A DNA stretch of 21,505 bases from positions 18,071 through 39,575 of the forward strand of contig NW_014578416.1 of the NCBI RefSeq assembly GCF_000485595.1. The letters are read 5' to 3'. The notes under the pieces are model-generated. The model worked only from the letters and a program-made list of their open reading frames with translations, was not told the origin of the DNA and searched no databases. Numbering within the stretch: the first letter of the stretch is position 1; each line of letters opens with the position of its first letter. This document shows, in pieces, positions 1-10,450 of this stretch. Origin of the DNA: Priapulus caudatus (taxonomy: Eukaryota; Priapulida; Priapulimorpha; Priapulimorphida; Priapulidae). The translations under genes were made by a program, and so were the position numbers.

Positions 1-47
1 TTCTCTCGCTCTCTCTCTCTCTCTCTTGCTCTTCTTCTCTCTCCCCT
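1..47. repeat. CT-rich simple repeat
   Basis: A (CT)n/(TTCT)n polypyrimidine stretch at the very start of the window. The rest of 48-1130 is unremarkable AT-leaning DNA. Its only local oddity is a 17-bp unit repeated twice at about 872-907, and no supportable coding region is seen there. Confidence 0.85.
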
Positions 48-1122
48 TAACGTTATAAGCTGCCTTACTAATAGTCTATCGGGTTCTATCGATATGCAAC
101 CAATCATCCAGCCACATATACATATTACCAGTATGCCCAATATTTACAGTGAAAGTATTCTTAGTGGGTAAACGTTAGCCACCTACGCTCTACGCCGTAA
201 CAGTGAGTCTACTAGTCTAGCCACTTTTATACACCACCTACAGCCGCCGCACATCGCTCCAGTCTTACTATCGCTCATATCGTTTTTGCAGACCACAAGC
301 AATATGGGTGCCACAAGTCTTAAAGAATTTAACCACGGCCCTGTAACTGAACTGCGTTGTCAACGTGAAATAACAGTTTGACAGACTGGCTCGCAGCTTT
401 TATGGATTTCTCGCCGGATTTCACGTGCCGCTGCGTATGGCAGACTGCAAGCATCTGCCGCCGGCTGTTGCCTGTACGGTGTGCCAGCCCGCGGTGTTTC
501 ACCTTTCCTGCTTCACTCGTATCAACGACTACTCTACACATATATGTACATCTTCTTCTGACATTTGCTACCATTCGGATTTCATCACAGCAGGAGTGTA
601 TTTAACATAATATAGATATAATACACTTTACTCTCAGACTACACTCAGACAACACTCTATATTATACACTCCTGATCACAGTGTGTCGATTTGCTGTTGC
701 ATGCGCCCACGCACCGGCATTGCATATATGCTTTGGTTTTCTATAAACTGATAGCAGGTGACGAGTGAAAATATACGAACGTTCTATCGAAACCCATAGC
801 AACGCGTGTTTCTTAATACTGATGCGAGCGATAAAGTTTCGACGAGGCCTCCAAATTCGTGCGCCGCGAGTACCGAAATGCATCGAGTACCGAAATGCAT
901 CGAGTACGTAACGAAAGATCTCGTACCTATAAATAGTAAATTAACAGCATTCATCGATCTAGGTTTAAAACACCGACTGATATCTACCATTAGCGCACGC
1001 AACTCCACAAGCATTTTAGAATCAAACGAACAATTTTACGTTTTAAAGAGGGCTCTGTAAAGAAGACAACAGACATGCATAATGTAATTAGTTAATTGCC
1101 AATACCATACCACACACACCCT

Positions 1123-1170
1123 AATATTGTATATATATAATTTATATTATATACATATATATATATTATG
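1123..1170. repeat. AT-rich dinucleotide repeat
   Basis: Degenerate (TA)n able to fold on itself. It lies in gene-free DNA between 1060 and 1500. Confidence 0.7.
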
Positions 1171-1513
1171 AATTTATCAGGCTTTTCTCCAGGCCACTAA
1201 GGCACTAACGTATGTCGGGTCCAACATGCCTTCAAAGCTGAAGCCATTTTGTGACGCCCCCATGAATCCTCCAAAACGCCTCAACTGCTTGCAACCTTCC
1301 GAAATTGCTGAAAAGAACCCTGTGGTCTCTTAAATAAAACTTCATTACATTAGTCTTAACATTGGTTTTTCCACGTAGACTGGACCTTTCTAAATACTGC
1401 TTTACGAGAAACTCAATAACGTTACGATGTCACTCTCTATCAACTATCAAACAAGTTTACCTTAAGACTAACGTTGACACTAATTTTGCTTCTAACAACG
1501 GCGAACCCTAATA

Positions 1514-1531
1514 GATACATACATACATTAC

Positions 1532-1604
<73 letters not shown>

Positions 1605-1663
1605 GTATGTATATATATATATACACATATATTTACTTATATATATACATATTAATATATATA
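1514..1663. repeat. (TACA)n/(TA)n microsatellite
   Basis: Tetranucleotide TACA repeats grade into a long (TA)n run. The hAT-type MITE beside it appears to have inserted into this microsatellite, because TA repeats continue on both sides of it. Confidence 0.9.
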
Positions 1664-1965
1664 CAGGGGTAGAAATTATCTTTTGAACAAGGGAGTCCAA
1701 CGGACTCCCTGCCCTCAAAAAGAGGGAGTCCGCGGCAAAATGAGGGAGTCCGCAGTCTGAAGTTCAAAATTAAAGATATTAACAAAGCATGTGCTTATTT
1801 GAAGATTCATGCGGGTTGCACGTCTAGTTAACGAACTAGTCTAACGAACTAGTTAGCATGGCAGAATTTTCGGGAGTCACACGAACTCCTGCATATGTCA
1901 AATCAGGGAGTCCGACAGTAAATCAGGGAGTATTTGACTCCGGACTCCGTTAATTTCGCCACCTG
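1664..1965. mobile_element. hAT-type MITE, 302 bp
   Basis: The left end reads CAGGGGTAGAAATTA and the right end, reverse-complemented, CAGGTGGCGAAATTA. These imperfect terminal inverted repeats start with the CAG typical of hAT transposons. Both flanks show TATATATA (1656-1663 and 1966-1973), matching an 8-bp hAT duplication, although the TA microsatellite context weakens that point. The interior has several GGGAGTCC motifs in both orientations and a short duplication of AACGAACTAGT. No transposase is encoded, so this is a non-autonomous element. Confidence 0.7.
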
Positions 1966-2045
1966 TATATATATACATATACGTGGGTGCTGTGGCAGGA
2001 TGCTTGACACAGAGAGCACTAGGCGACCGGCTCTGCGCCCGTGGC

Positions 2046-2180
2046 CAACATCACGCGGCACTCTCCTCATCGGACTGTCATGCAAGCGACACACACTCAC
2101 GCTCGTCGATGTCATCACGCGGCACTCTCCCACATCGGACTTTCATGCAGCGACACATCACACTCGTCGATTGCATCACC
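2046..2180. repeat. Tandem repeat, ~63-bp unit, about two copies
   Basis: A unit beginning CATCACGCGGCACTCTCC and containing ATCGGACT.TCATGCA and CTCGTCGATG occurs twice with small indels, followed by a partial third copy. It sits at the edge of the GC-rich block, just beyond the probable 3' end of the hyccin-like gene. Confidence 0.75.
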
Positions 2181-3860
2181 ATGACGACGTCGCCGTTCTC
2201 GCGCTCCGGACCCGAGTCGTCGACACCGCGCGGGGGCGCCCCCTCCCGCCGCGCGGCGCGCCGCGCATCCCGACGACAGGTTGCGATCGTCGACAGCTGC
2301 GTCCGTATCGCGATCCCGCGTCGCGCCGCGGTCTCGTCCTCGCTGTGGCCTGCGCTCGACCTTCGACGACCTCTGCCTTCTCCTCGTCGCTCGGCCGTGC
2401 GTGCAAAGTTCAACCCCTTGCGCGTCTCGGAGTCCGCAGGGCTCTCGGATTTCCGCACGACGGCCGCCGCCGCCGCGCCGCGGACCCTTCGTTGCCCCGG
2501 CGGCGTCGCCGTGGAATGAGTCGACGGAATCGAATGCCGTGCGGCTGCCACGGCGACCGCCTCGCCGTCCGCCTTGCGACGACGTCTCCGTTCTGCGAGA
2601 CGCCGCCGCCGGACGAGGCGTCGGACGACGAGTCGCGTCTCAGCCGCTTCTCGCCCTTCTTGAGTCCGAGCGCGATCTTCGCGCCGATGCCCTTCCCCTT
2701 CTCCTTCGCCGCCGGCGGCGACGCGGGTTTCGTCGCCTGAGGCGCGAGGTCGATCGAGGACCGTCTCGTGAGACTGCTCCTCGGAGATCGACGACAGCGT
2801 GTTGTGCTTGGGCCTGCCTCGCAGCGCTCGGCGAGTTGCTCGTCGTCCGCCGCGGCGACGGGTCGTCTCGTCGACGACGACCCGATGTCCTCGGCAAGTT
2901 GCGGATGCGGAACGACGCGTTGGTGAGTAGGGGGCGGCACGATGCGGCCGCTCCGCGACGCTGATCCCATCGGCCTCCTCCCCTCCTCCCGCGCGCCTCC
3001 CCGCGTCGCCGCGAGCGGGCAGGAGGCCGCGATCGCGGTTGCTCACGAGGAGGACGTCCGGGAGGAGCTCGCGGTCGCGGCGCTGCGTGCACGCGGTCGA
3101 CGTGTCGCGCCCGCGCCGCCGCGCCGCCACGCCGCGGACCCGCGACGAAGGAAATAGAGCGCGTGCAGCAGCTCGAGCAGCAGCGGCGCGCTTGACGGCG
3201 ACCGCTGACGGCACCCGACGACGCGGCGACGCGGACTGCGAGCCGGCACAGCGCCGCGGTGGACTCGCGCGGCATGCGCGCGACGTCGGCGCGGTAAACG
3301 CTCGACGAGCCGCGCCATCACGGCGAGCGGTTGCCGCGGTGACGCGGCTGACGACGGGCGCCGGGCGGCGGCGGCGACGGCGCGCGCTCGTGGACTCGTA
3401 GCGCGAGAGCGCGTGCTCGGTGAGAGCGGCGTGGTGCTCGCCCGCCGCCAGCCGCTCGTGGTAGACGGACGGCTGCGAGAGCGCGGGGACCCGCAGCGGC
3501 CGCGCCGCCTCGTCGTCGTCCGTCGCCGACAGATTGTACATGCCGAGCAGCAGCACCTCGACGCTCGCGCACGCGCTCTTGCGTCCCTCGGTGACAGCGT
3601 CCAGGTAGGCGTGGATGAGCGAGGGAACGAACTGCAGCGCGAATCGCCGCAGGGCCGGCTCGGGCGAGCGGTAGAAGTCGAACAGCTGGTGGCAGACGGG
3701 ATCGCGCGCGTCGTCGTCGGGGTCGCCGAGGATGCGGGAGAGCCCCGCGGCGAGCTCGCTGCTGCCCTCGTCGCCCGCGGCGATGGCGGCGGCGGTGGAG
3801 GCGGCGTAGGTGGAAACCTCGCTCGCGGCGAGAGCTTTGTACTCGGCTAGCCACTCCTTG
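2050..3860. other. Extremely GC- and CpG-rich island
   Basis: About 1.8 kb dominated by CGCG, GCCG and CGTCG words stands out sharply from the AT-rich flanks. It coincides with the body of the hyccin-like gene. Because stop codons are rare in such DNA, long open frames appear on both strands; only the minus-strand hyccin blocks have family support. Confidence 0.85.
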
Positions 3861-3971
3861 ACGGCGCGCCCCGGCTGCTTCTGCTGCTGCTTCTGCTTCT
3901 GCTGCTGTTGTTGTTGTTGATGCTGCTGCTGCTGCTGTTGTTGATGTTGCTGCTGCTGTTGATGTTGCTGC

Positions 3972-4060
<89 letters not shown>

Positions 4061-4156
4061 AGGATGATGCTTCAGCTGCGGCTGCTGCTTCAACTGCTGC
4101 TGCTGCTTCAACTGCTGCTGCTTCAGCTGCTGAGACGCGTTCTGCGGCGAATCCAT
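2410..4156 (-). CDS. Hyccin/FAM126-like protein, polyQ N-terminus, frame-disrupted
   Basis: Hyccin-family proteins bind TTC7 and help bring PI4-kinase III-alpha to the plasma membrane. The start at 4156 opens a Q-rich extension of about 95 residues not found in vertebrate hyccin. The conserved domain follows: VKEWLAEYKAL, DPVCHQLFDFYRS, LQFVPSLIHAYLDAV, VEVLLLGMYNL, SQPSVYHE and ALTEHALSRYE. Downstream the homology jumps frame: NRSP/VMARLVE near 3301-3345, VYRADVARM...LCRLAVRVA at 3207-3299, PLLLELLHALYFL at 3125-3204, HVDRVHAA at 3081-3119, RELLPDVLLVSN at 3010-3080, and SSISEEQSHETVLD near 2752-2803. A lysine/arginine-rich tail (KIALGLKKGEK) lies in yet another frame. A frame stays open to 2078 only because the DNA is so GC-rich. 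No introns interrupt the domain. This is either a real gene with sequence errors or a decayed retrocopy. Family assignment is firm, but the 3' end is uncertain. Confidence 0.78.
3870..4135 (-). repeat. CAG/CAA trinucleotide repeat encoding polyglutamine
   Basis: On the minus strand this reads as CAG codons broken by scattered CAA, with occasional Lys, Leu and His. The purest run (about 3964-4060) encodes over 30 consecutive glutamines. Other frames give poly-Ala, poly-Ser or poly-Leu, but only the glutamine frame is continuous with the hyccin domain. Confidence 0.95.
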
Positions 4157-5682
4157 CGCTGCTCACGCTGTGTCCCCGCGCACTGACCTCGCCCTGAAAA
4201 CATGTCATGTCAACGTCAAAACTCGTCTCTCTCTCTCTCTCGTGCGCGTTTATCTAATGCGCTCTCTCCGAAATCGCGCGCAAGTTTCGCATAATGCCGC
4301 GAAATTCATTGCCGACTTTTCGTTTCCGATCGAGAATGGATTTTTTTGTAAAGCTGATCGACATTAAATTAATTACATCATGGACCGATAATGTGTACTA
4401 CGAAACCTGTTTCAGCAGTCAGCTGCCTGTGAAAACCACTTTTGCTGTTTACCCCCCGAGTTGCTATTATGTTCGGGTTTAATTGCATCAGCTGATCTTA
4501 AGAGGTCAACTTGCTTGCGATCGCAATTGCACCTGGGCAACGTGCATGCACGCGTAGGTTCAGTGAATGCTTCTACATACAGTATCTATCCTGAGGGCAT
4601 AAAGAGGACCGTGTCAATCCGCGTATCAATTCACCTGAATCTGCTATGCTCATACACTGGATAGCGATGGAATGCGTGGGTGTACGAGCGCTCTAGCATG
4701 ATCCCTCACTTCGTCTATCACTTGGGCACTGTAGAAATAAGTAGACATGTGTAGCCATGCACTTTTATGAACAAAACCTATCTAATGGATCAATACAGCT
4801 TAATTTTAGCAGCTGTTTCTAGAATTTTCTACTCTAAAAGCTATCTCGGAAATGCGTGTAGCATCGATCGCCTGATATATGAGAGCTTACCTCTTTTCAA
4901 TGGCTTCCTGTCTGAAATGAATTCAATATATATTTTATTAAAAACCTGCTCAGAAACATGTTTATGTATATATACATTACATAAAATAGCAAAACTGTAC
5001 TACTCGCTAACATAGATGAATAAAAATATAAACTAATTGGTCATTTATAGTAATGGATTAAAAGCAAGCCATGTCAGGATTCGAACAGCAAGATTGGCGC
5101 TACTGAAGGAACTAATAATTCACAGGATGAAATAAGTAGGAAAATGCAGGATTACTTACTGTAAATGCAAATGGGTTGCTAACAGCTGCATCTTTTTGAG
5201 GCTCTGAAATCGATGGGAAACAGCACCTGTTCAGAATCTCATTAATGAATACTAATTAGTGTTCGTACTTGCAATATGTAAAGTGCTGCCATGACACATG
5301 AAGAACACGTTTATATTACATCAGACTACAGATATATGTAAACTGAAAATCACATCTTGAAGCTATCAGTGATCAACCATGATACTGTTTTCACATGCAG
5401 TGCCAGCATCTACAAACATCAAAAAACAATTTTTTTGAATCTACCTGCTAAACCAATTAAAACACTGAAAATGCAACGAAAACAAATGTTCTTACCGCAT
5501 CACAATTAGCTACTGAATGTTCTAGAATAGCAAAGTTTTCCAACGTGTGAATTAGTACCTGAAAGTAACCAAAAAGCATTGTGAGTTTCAGAAAGACTGA
5601 TTCCATGCTGAACCAACAAGCTTCCACAAAGTTCCTCTAGTCAAATAAAATTATCTGTCATTGGCACTCACTTGGATATTAT
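4157..5682. other. Gene-free AT-rich DNA
   Basis: It begins with the presumed 5' flank of the hyccin-like gene, including a (CT)n run at about 4225-4242. No homology, good splice-bounded frame or RNA gene was found. Short open frames here have biased, non-conserved composition. Confidence 0.6.
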
Positions 5683-5683
5683 G

Positions 5684-7314
5684 GATAAGCCGGCCCCCTC
5701 ACTCCGAGGTCGGAGGATCGCATGCGCGTTCCCAAAATCTCTGGTAAAGGGGTATTTTTCGCGGCACACAAAATGCCGGCCCAAGAATTGTAAACAAGTG
5801 CCGCATAGGCAGACAGCGCTCATCTAACGTCTACTGCGGTGACTCTGTGGTGGAGTGGAGGGATTCTAGTAAACCCTGTTAGTCCCAAATGTGTTCACAT
5901 ACACGCCGAAGAAGTGGAATGCACAGGGATGGTATCAGGAACCTTCTCAAAAGAATGTTCGTTGGGATCGTTATGAAAGTTGCCACGAGATGGCGCGTAC
6001 GTTTAAGTGTCTTCAGATTAAAGATGGAAGCCTCCATCATTCGTAGTAGCCAACAACTATTTGGCAAGACAGAATAGGTAAGCACTCATCCATTTACCTA
6101 CGCAAGCCTACAGCTGCAAATTGCAATAGAGAGCTGCCACTGCAACCAATTAACGCAGGCAAAAACTGCAGCCACCAGTGCATACGTTACATGTAACATA
6201 CTGACAGTACAGAATGACATAAGAAATTATACGATTTAAGGAACATACACCTTCTTTAACCAAATTTAGCTTTTGAAATTTCACTGTGACATTGTAGCCT
6301 CATACATCCAGGCATGTATAGATTCTACTAGCAAACCCGGCAGTCAAATTCTTTCTAACAGGACAGTCAAACAAATCCAAGTTTAACCCTCTTTCTTGAG
6401 GTCAAAAGGTTATCCGACACTTACTCTTCGCAATGTCAAGCGAAGGGACATTTCATGGTCCTTTCAATAAAGCCATAAAATGCTAGGTCACCGCTGAAAC
6501 AAAAAGTTTTTCAATCGCTGTCCGTCAGACCATGTCCCTCAGAAAATGTTCTAAAATCTGCCCTGTGCCCCACTGACCTTTGACCTGTGACCTCATATTC
6601 GGCAGCCAGTGATGGCTTTTCCTACCATGATGCTATAGCACCGACTATCACGAGCCTAGGTCGAGCCGTTTAGATTTGTGCCGCAATTCTGCATTTTCTC
6701 CATATACCTTAAGTTAAGGAGTGAATGTTCCCCCTTCTTTTACACCTCTTGACCTTTGACCTTTGACCCCCAGCTTCGACATCCAACTCGTTTTCGGATA
6801 CCCCCCCACATCCGAATATCGTGACGTAGCGTCGAGCGGTTTAAGATTTGCTGCCCAACTGTTGACGCCCGACGGACGCACGGACGGACGCACGGACGGA
6901 CGGCACGGACGATCAAGCGATTCTACAAGCTGCATCTGACTATGTCAGATTGATGCTAAAAAGGGGTGTATTTGACTTTTCACCCGGAGATTTCTTTAAA
7001 AAGGGCCTGTTTTTCCCTCTCTCTCTTTCATCTTGAATATCATAGAAAACTTTATAAAATCCGCGGGATCAAATTCCTGAAATTCCTGGTAGTTTTGAAA
7101 GCTCATTCAGGTTTATTTCATTTTGAAAGTAAAAAATATTGCCCCTCTAGTTCCCGGATTTAGGGGGGTCTCCAAGCAGGAAAACCCCGCAAAAGCCCGC
7201 GAAAGGGAGGTTCCAAATTTTGGCAGTCCTGAGATAGGGGGTGCTTTCAAAGGAGGGAACGAGCATATGCGTACCCTATAATAACACTGAGTGGGGGGCC
7301 GGGTGGATAAGTCA
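5684..7314. mobile_element. Possible ~1.6-kb inverted-repeat element
   Basis: The left sequence (GGATAAGCCGGCCCCCTCAC ... GCATGCGCGTTCCC) and the reverse complement of the right sequence (CTTATCCACCCGGCCCCCAC ... GCATATGCTCGTTCCC) match over about 60 bp with gaps. The interior holds the TGACCTTTGACC repeat at about 6540-6960 and no transposase-like frame. No clear target duplication was found, so boundaries and the element itself are tentative. Confidence 0.4.
6540..6962. repeat. Dispersed repeat with two related ~180-bp halves
   Basis: Each half starts with a TGACCTTTGACC block (6574 and 6750) and ends with similar text (TCGAGCCGTTTAGATTTG near 6661 and TCGAGCGGTTTAAGATTTG near 6829). A (ACGG)n-like stretch at 6868-6910 follows. 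The structure suggests an old internal tandem duplication within a repetitive element. Confidence 0.6.
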
Positions 7315-8270
7315 TCACTATATTATCACAAAAGTATTTGGCTCGAGTCATCAATAGTTTTTATGTAATCAACTCCTTCCTGTGCTTGACATTAGATTTC
7401 TACTAGAACAACAAGGACCTGCAGTACAGGCAGTACAGCGACACACTTACAAAAATTTACATATTCAAAAAATTCTGTAGTCTGACCACCTAAAAACTAT
7501 CTGCCATATAAAGAGAGACCAGATTGGATCAATCGTCTCCACATCATCCGAATATAGACTCTACTTTTAGTGAATATTGGTGCCTGCAGATAAACAGACG
7601 CGTGGATTGACCTCATCCAAGGGCAGTAATTGTATTATATTACGTAACTATAGTATAGCCAAGACGTGCCTGTCCCACGCCTGTTACATAGCTATCACAC
7701 AAGACAGGTGCACTGCCTTGTTACAGACAATATAGACTATTAGTATTAGTGCATCACGTGATAAATCGTTGAAATTCCATTGGATAACGTCGCAGGTACT
7801 ATGAAACAATAGTGCCCGCATGAGCGGGCACTATTGCTTGTGCGACGCATTGTTATTCATGTTATTGCATTTATGCATTGTTATTTGCATTGTTTGAATT
7901 AAATTTTAAAATTCGAATTAAATTTCCCCTACCTATAGCAGTTTTCCTGAGTCATCGACAGGTGGCGAGACCAGCGTTGGTATCATGTGTCATGTGTGTA
8001 TCTATCCTATATTTAATCATAGCACTGAGTGCTGTGGCTTCCCTCATTGAGTCATTATCAAAAAATTATATCTGCTAAAATTAGTGGACAATAACATATG
8101 GACTCACTGTGACAGGCATTACTGACCCGAGTGGAGTTACCATTAATTTTTTTTATTGAGACGTTCCAAGTGCCTGAGGCTGTGACTGTCACTGTCACTG
8201 AATACAATAATACTAATAGTCAATACCTACTGACAGTACTGTCAGTAGTCAAGTACACAGTGCATGCACA
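7315..8270. other. Gene-free AT-rich DNA with palindromes
   Basis: No gene is recognisable. It holds the hairpin at 7807-7836 and a perfect 22-bp palindrome at 8227-8248 (centre ACAGTACTGT). About 38 bp at 8141-8178 recur in diverged form at 9960-9995. Confidence 0.55.
7788..7847. repeat. Perfect hairpin with outer stem
   Basis: CAATAGTGCCCGC and its exact complement GCGGGCACTATTG flank a 4-base loop (7807-7836). An outer pair CGTCGCA/TGCGACG (7788-7794, 7841-7847) lengthens the stem after an unpaired bulge. It is probably a small foldback repeat. Confidence 0.75.
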
Positions 8271-8277
8271 CCTACAC

Positions 8278-8405
8278 TTAGCTCTAGTAGGCTATAGCCC
8301 GCGGATCGCTGCCGCAGGCCTCTCCGCAGCTATCCGCTAGCATCTAGCAGCTAGCAGCTAGCGCGCAGGCAGGCAGCGATCCGCGGGCTATAGTACTAGA
8401 GCTAA
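8278..8405. mobile_element. 128-bp inverted-repeat MITE with 7-bp duplication
   Basis: The arms start TTAGCTCTAGTA and continue GCTATAGCCCGCGGATCGCT, giving inverted repeats of 36 and 34 bp that differ by one 2-bp indel. CCTACAC flanks both ends exactly (8271-8277 and 8406-8412) and can be read as 8 bp if the adjoining A is counted. The core is a short (CTAGCAG)n-like stretch with no coding capacity. Confidence 0.85.
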
Positions 8406-8828
8406 CCTACACTAACCTCGGTTGCCTTTGCGCCTTTCAATAGTTGCTTCCCAAAGCTAGCAACGTCGTCAATGTTCCGTTGGATTTTGCCACTTAAACG
8501 TATTTTAGCGTCTAAATTTCGTTCACTTTGCTGCTGCTGAAGACTTTTCGTTTCCATTTGCATTTTCACGAAGAACCGCAACTGCCCTCTATATCAAATG
8601 TTCAACGGAAGTCACACAGAGTGTAAACCGGAAACAGGTTTGCGTCATGAGTGAGTAAGTTGGATTGGATACTATTTTAGTATTTACTAATTTAGTGCTA
8701 TAGCCTATATCATATATATGTAAAAATATTTCAAAATGATTCAGTACGTGACCATTATATCTGTAAATTGTAATGTCCTTTCGCTATTAGGCAGTTGTGC
8801 CAGTGGCAGTGCAGCAGGCTGAGTAGCG

Positions 8829-9252
8829 GGTTTGTTGTGCCCAAACTTGGAATCTTGCACAAACTTGGAATTTCAGCGCAGTTTGGGCAACCAATCTTGA
8901 GATTGGGCAAACAGAGGTAAACAGAGCTTGCACAAACATATGATTATTAGGATTTCAAATGTTATCATAACTATAACCTTCTTTCCTCAATGTGTTTGAC
9001 ACCTTTGTATAAATATTAAATGATTATAATAAATAATTGGATAAATGTGAGATAAATCTCTTCCTACTCCTAGTTTGCACCACGCCCACCACACACTCGC
9101 TATGTCTATGAGCGGTTGTTGAATCACCGACTGTTTTCAGTTTGCCCAATCTTGAGATTGGTCAGCCAAACTAGGGAATCTGCAGTTTGGGCAGCACAAT
9201 CGCTGCACAGTCTCGAGATTGTGTAGATTCCAAGTTTGGGTACGACAGGTTC
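8829..9252. mobile_element. Foldback element, ~424 bp
   Basis: The two ends share CCCAAACTTGGAATCT in inverted orientation (near 8840 and 9225). Further inward, GTTTGCCCAATCTTGAGATT at about 9140 pairs with CAATCTTGAGATTGGGCAAAC at about 8892. The arms extend 85-110 bp with interruptions. The loop is AT-rich and non-coding. No convincing target duplication was seen. Confidence 0.65.
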
Positions 9253-9561
9253 AAGGATAGCCGATAGCCGGATAGGGCTTAGACTCCCTAGGGCTAGGGG
9301 CCCGTAGAGAGAGCACGGCCCGATTGAAACCTATGTCACTTTCGTCAATGTGGGGGTAACCCCTTTAAAATCGAGAGAGGTGTTGTTGAGGGTGTTTTTT
9401 GTTCATTTCGACTCATTTTAACTGAGAAATATTATGTGAGTTCACAGGAAGTGTGGTAAAAACTGTGTTGAAGCGACACTATTCGCCCGTTTCCGACTGT
9501 TTCTCACCATTGCTACGTGTGAGAATTTTTCCCCATAGCTATATATTTATGTGTCAGTGTG

Positions 9562-9806
9562 GCTGAGAGGGTCTGTGTCCCCCAGGTTACTGCTGGAACG
9601 TACCCTGGGTACGGTCCGGTATACCGGAATGTTCCGGAACGTACCCTGGTACTATCTAATATGCCGGACCGTACCTCTTCTACTCCACTAACGAGTCTAG
9701 GGAGTCGCCTACTCCCTAACCCTAACTCTAACTCTAACCCTAACCATATCAAATAGTTACCATGGTACGTTCCGGCAGTACCCTGGGGGACATAGACCCT
9801 ATGAGC
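9562..9806. mobile_element. Mutator-like MITE with telomere-like core (copy A), 245 bp
   Basis: The ends read GCTGAGAGGGTCTGTGTCCC and, reverse-complemented, GCTCATAGGGTCTATGTCCC. The inverted similarity runs on through CAGG.TACTGC.GGAACGTACC. GTCAGTGTG flanks both sides exactly (9553-9561 and 9807-9815), a 9-bp duplication of the size made by Mutator-type transposases. The core at 9711-9747 is CCCTAACCCTAACTC-type sequence followed by CATATCAAATAGTTACC, a string shared with copy B. Nothing is encoded. Confidence 0.8.
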
Positions 9807-9815
9807 GTCAGTGTG

Positions 9816-10418
9816 CAGCAGCTAGCGTGCGGCAGCCAGCGTGTTGCAGATGAGCATTTGGGCGGCATTTACAGGAAATTGTCGGCAATAATAGGTGAAA
9901 GAGAGTAGAGAAACATTAAGACTTTGGTAGTAATTAAATATAGATTTCATATTTATTTAGCATTATAATTTATTGAAACGCTCCAAGTGCCTGTGGAGCA
10001 GCATGCGTGTGGCGTAGCGTACTGTAGCGTAGCCGTAGTACTATATAGTCTATGGCACTATACTAGTATATAGTACTATGGCAGTCCAAGTGTATTACTA
10101 TTAGCTTGATGTAGTGAGCTCATATCGGACCCAACGTGCATTAGGGGCCTGGGGAGAACACTGCAGTGCTTATGATATTATAAATAGGAATACTAAATAA
10201 GTTGTTGTTGTGGTGGTGGACTACAATAATATGCCATACAACCGACAATGGTTAACCTTTTAGGCAGTGCGGGTTGTGTAGGCTAAACTGTACCCAAAGT
10301 GGCACGTACATCATGTATACTGCACTATTGCCATAGTTCATCACTGGTGTGATGTTAATTAATTACTTAAAAATTATGTGCTTTCACAACGCAGTCATAA
10401 TAGTCGTCACTACAACCA
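9816..10418. other. Upstream flank of the SWT1 gene
   Basis: No gene is seen here. A 16-bp imperfect inverted repeat (TAGTACTATATA type) lies at 10029-10082. The stretch at 10115-10165 resembles the reverse complement of 1186-1245. A promoter must lie in or upstream of this stretch, but no reliable TATA or initiator motif could be chosen. Confidence 0.5.
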
Positions 10419-10450
10419 AAGAGCTTATATTGATCAATATAGGCTCTTTG
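10419..10450. repeat. Near-perfect palindrome between 9-bp direct repeats
   Basis: AAGAGC.TATATTGATCAATATA.GCTCTT is palindromic apart from a single mismatched pair. CTACAACCA occurs immediately before (10410-10418) and after (10451-10459). It looks like a minimal insertion remnant or footprint just upstream of the first coding exon of SWT1. Confidence 0.7.

Noticed and set aside
2078-2409. C-terminal part of the long minus-strand open frame beyond the hyccin-like gene
   Set aside because: It covers the 63-bp tandem repeat and has no family match in this frame. It stays open because of GC-rich composition.
1934-2740. Long plus-strand open frame (268 codons) opposite the hyccin-like gene
   Set aside because: It is Arg/Pro/Ser-rich and mirrors the GC-rich coding strand opposite. 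It starts inside a transposon end and shows no domain.
3908-4186. Plus-strand poly-leucine open frame
   Set aside because: It is the complement of the CAG/CAA glutamine tract; only the minus-strand frame joins a conserved domain.
5066-5100. tRNA-like T-arm (GGATTCGAAC) on the minus strand
   Set aside because: The loop motif is present, but the flanking bases do not pair as a T stem and no acceptor or anticodon stem can be built. At most it is a decayed tRNA-derived fragment.
5879-6085. Overlapping short open frames on both strands
   Set aside because: No domain, splice context or conserved composition was found. They lie within the possible 1.6-kb repeat.
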